Assembly: GCA_905067535.1 (NCBI GenBank)
Contig: CAJHIR010000049.1
Location: 1 to 7,679 of the forward strand
DNA length: 7,679 nt
Direction of reading: 5' to 3'
Source of the DNA: Candidatus Argoarchaeum ethanivorans
Lineage (GTDB): Archaea; Halobacteriota; Methanosarcinia; Methanosarcinales; EX4572-44
The position numbers were made by a program, and so were the translations under genes. Shown here piece after piece: positions 7,310 to 7,679 of the stretch (position 1 is the stretch's first letter; each line of letters starts with the position of its first letter). The notes under the pieces are model-generated. The model was not told the origin of the DNA. It saw nothing but the letters and a program-made list of their open reading frames with translations, and did not search any database.

Positions 7310-7544
7310 TTACATATCTCATAGAAAACCATCCATCGTTTCCTGTTTGCTGTTCGTTGCGAACTTTAAAGAACAAACACTCTTCCGTACTATCTCCATC
7401 TTTTAACTTCTTTCTTGTACCAATTCCAGACGGTTCAGTAATCCATTCCGGGTTTCTTTACATAATTGGATAGTTTCATTCCACCATCTCTTTCTATAGT
7501 ACACTACTTAAAAGTTTCTCTTGTGTGGGATTAAGGATACGAGG

Positions 7545-7586
7545 CTGTCAAATTAACCCGTGAATTTCGTGTTTCTAATTTGATGG
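7545..7586. repeat. Inverted repeat TCAAATTA / TAATTTGA
   Basis: TCAAATTA at 7548-7555 and TAATTTGA at 7576-7583 are perfect inverted copies separated by 20 bases. As RNA, the stem extends by three more pairs, two of them G:U, to 7545/7586. With no gene nearby its role is unknown; a protein-binding site or a terminator-like fold are both possible. Confidence 0.45.
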
Positions 7587-7679
7587 ATCTCTCTGTTCTA
7601 TCGAGGCTTCTTTGGTTTTTATCCCGAGAAAATGTCTTGTTAAGTAGAATTGTGATTTTATCTGGTTTTGTGTAGTTGT

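Larger units (their letters stand above)
7281..7679. other. Right-end region with no supported gene
   Basis: Beyond the tRNA TATA box I find no coding region with a recognisable family, ribosome site or adequate length. On the minus strand two short frames are open to the window edge (the longer ends with TAA at 7531-7533, about 48 codons), so the tail of a gene lying to the right cannot be excluded. The stretch is T-rich on the plus strand. Confidence 0.5.

Noticed and set aside
7267..7473. 68-codon open frame on the plus strand starting inside the tRNA
   Set aside because: It starts in the antisense of tRNA-Leu, has no ribosome site, and its sequence resembles no family.
7383..7480. Possible decayed gene fragment on the minus strand with a short leucine-rich reading (GLLNRLELVQERS)
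   Set aside because: It is only about 30 codons between stops, with no family resemblance or start signal, so it cannot be told from chance.

Overview
The window looks like chromosomal DNA from a euryarchaeon. The methionyl-tRNA synthetase is of the archaeal type with two zinc knuckles. AT-rich TATA-like boxes sit about 25 bases ahead of transcription units, and the tRNA-Leu does not encode its CCA end. From recollection only, the HEAT/nitrilase protein and the site-2 protease resemble proteins of the ANME-1 / Syntrophoarchaeum / Methanosarcinales-related lineages; no search was possible. There are no phage genes, insertion sequences or CRISPR arrays.

Left part, plus strand. The window opens inside a large gene whose reading frame is open to the very first bases. 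It encodes at least one HEAT-like repeat, then a helical region I do not recognise, then a C-terminal carbon-nitrogen hydrolase (nitrilase) domain with its Glu-Lys-Cys triad intact. A 330-base intergenic stretch follows, with two TATA-like boxes and a row of small perfect hairpins, ahead of metG. Next comes a 270-residue ORF that appears to be a chimera: the first ~62 residues are the start of a RecF/OLD-like AAA ATPase with Walker A, and the rest is the catalytic C-lobe of an APH-type small-molecule kinase whose ATP-binding N-lobe is absent.

Right part, minus strand. A two-gene operon encodes a site-2 intramembrane metalloprotease with two CBS domains and, overlapping it by four bases with a TTG start, a TraB/PrgY/TIKI-type membrane protein. 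Upstream of the operon is a cluster of TAATCRAG motifs, then tRNA-Leu(CAG) with its own TATA box. The last ~400 bases hold no gene I can support.

How the genes relate: metG and the tRNA gene are housekeeping translation functions and are not visibly linked to their neighbours. The protease/TraB pair is the only clear functional unit and suggests a membrane-proteolysis module with nucleotide sensing. The two items most worth a second look are the in-frame AAA/APH chimera and the HEAT-nitrilase fusion.
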